DNA from: Thermoplasmata archaeon
GTDB taxonomy: Archaea; Thermoplasmatota; Thermoplasmata; Lutacidiplasmatales; UBA184
Assembly: GCA_021819135.1 (NCBI GenBank)
Contig: JAKASE010000001.1
Span: forward strand, 1-64,000
Direction of reading: 5' to 3'
DNA length: 64,000 nt
Each line of letters opens with the position of its first letter. Within the stretch, counting starts at the first letter, position 1. A program made the translations under genes and the position numbers. The notes below the pieces were generated by a model. It had not been told where the DNA came from, did no database searches, and worked only from the letters and a program-made list of their open reading frames with translations. This document shows, in pieces, positions 63,894 to 64,000 of this stretch.

Positions 63894-64000
63894 GGTCGAT
63901 CTGCTCGGCGGCCGGCCGGGTCGGTAGCCCGGGCATCGTCTCGATCGTTCCGAGAAGCGCCACGGTGAACCCGGCGCCGGCCGACCGCATCCAGCGGTGG
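63859..64000 (-). CDS. fhs: formate-tetrahydrofolate ligase, C-terminal end
   Basis: Only the last 46 residues are in the window; the gene runs in from beyond base 64000. They read '[20 protein letters not shown]' followed by '[18 protein letters not shown]', the well-conserved C-terminus of FTHFS (M-P-G-L-P-x-x-P-A-A). It makes 10-formyl-tetrahydrofolate from formate and ATP. The stop TAG is at 63859-63861. Its end overlaps antisense the GNAT gene by 35 bases. Confidence 0.8.
   Translation of the reverse strand, partial: HRWMRSAGAGFTVALLGTIETMPGLPTRPAAEQIDLTDDGRIVGVH

Noticed and set aside
1-64000. CRISPR arrays or rRNA genes
   Set aside because: No spaced direct repeats of CRISPR type and no rRNA signature were seen anywhere in the window.

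Overview
The window is a stretch of a high-GC archaeal chromosome. Archaeal markers include an Orc1/Cdc6 initiator, archaeal-type methionine adenosyltransferase, diphthine synthase (DphB), TrmY, an Nre-family repair protein, isopentenyl phosphate kinase plus type 2 IPP isomerase, a Hef/FANCM-type helicase, a tetraether-lipid synthase (Tes) candidate, a separate GMP synthase amidotransferase subunit, and TATA-like box A elements about 25 bases before leaderless start codons. The combination with KdpFABC, FtsZ next to a ribbon-helix-helix protein, and a DUF6015-like protein points to an uncultured member of Thermoplasmatota. That placement is inference, made without any database search.

Layout. 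1-6.0 kb: small enzymes, a membrane-anchored beta-propeller, a B3/4-domain protein, and a DtxR-type regulator with a Ni/Co-type transporter behind a clear double operator. 6.08-13.33 kb: an integrated mobile element bounded by a 15-bp direct repeat, one copy of which is the 3' end of a tRNA-Ala gene. All its genes lie on one strand, most chained by ATGA/GTGA overlaps: tyrosine integrase, small proteins, a zinc-finger protein, a primase/helicase replication protein, an HTH/Cys-rich protein, a serine recombinase, an RNase H fold protein and a zinc-ribbon protein. 13.4-18.3 kb: a Nudix fusion, a flavin oxidoreductase, a YCII-VOC fusion, a metallo-beta-lactamase, a radical SAM protein and tRNA-Pro. 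18.5-27.1 kb: nreA, a zinc-ribbon membrane protein, tRNA methylthiotransferase, MAT, Elp3, IPP isomerase and IPK, largely as tight co-directional operons.

27.1-33.3 kb: a gene-poor, lower-GC accessory stretch with broken small membrane genes, secreted proteins, orc1/cdc6 and an IS110-like transposase remnant. 33.3-45 kb: aldehyde dehydrogenase, serS, the Hef-type helicase, kdpFABC followed by a tandem Usp protein, dphB and a receiver protein. 45-53 kb: a large Cys-cluster protein, guaAA, two membrane proteins, ubiX, thiolase plus a degenerate HMG-CoA-synthase/DUF35 fusion, and an M61 peptidase. 53-64 kb: an ABC-2 exporter, Tes, a SWIM protein, a HAD phosphatase, a DUF6015-like gene, trmY, an FtsZ-family gene with an RHH regulator and a perfect 10-bp inverted repeat, a double GNAT protein, and the 3' end of formate-tetrahydrofolate ligase running off the window.

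How the genes fit together. Four radical-SAM enzymes (378-aa SPASM-like, methylthiotransferase, Elp3, Tes) sit in the window with the SAM-making MAT. Thiolase, IPK and IPP isomerase belong to the archaeal mevalonate route that feeds the lipids Tes would couple. The strongest candidate for an undescribed system is the 7.25-kb integrated element, which has its own replication protein, an iteron-like dyad inside that gene, and two recombinases of unrelated chemistry.
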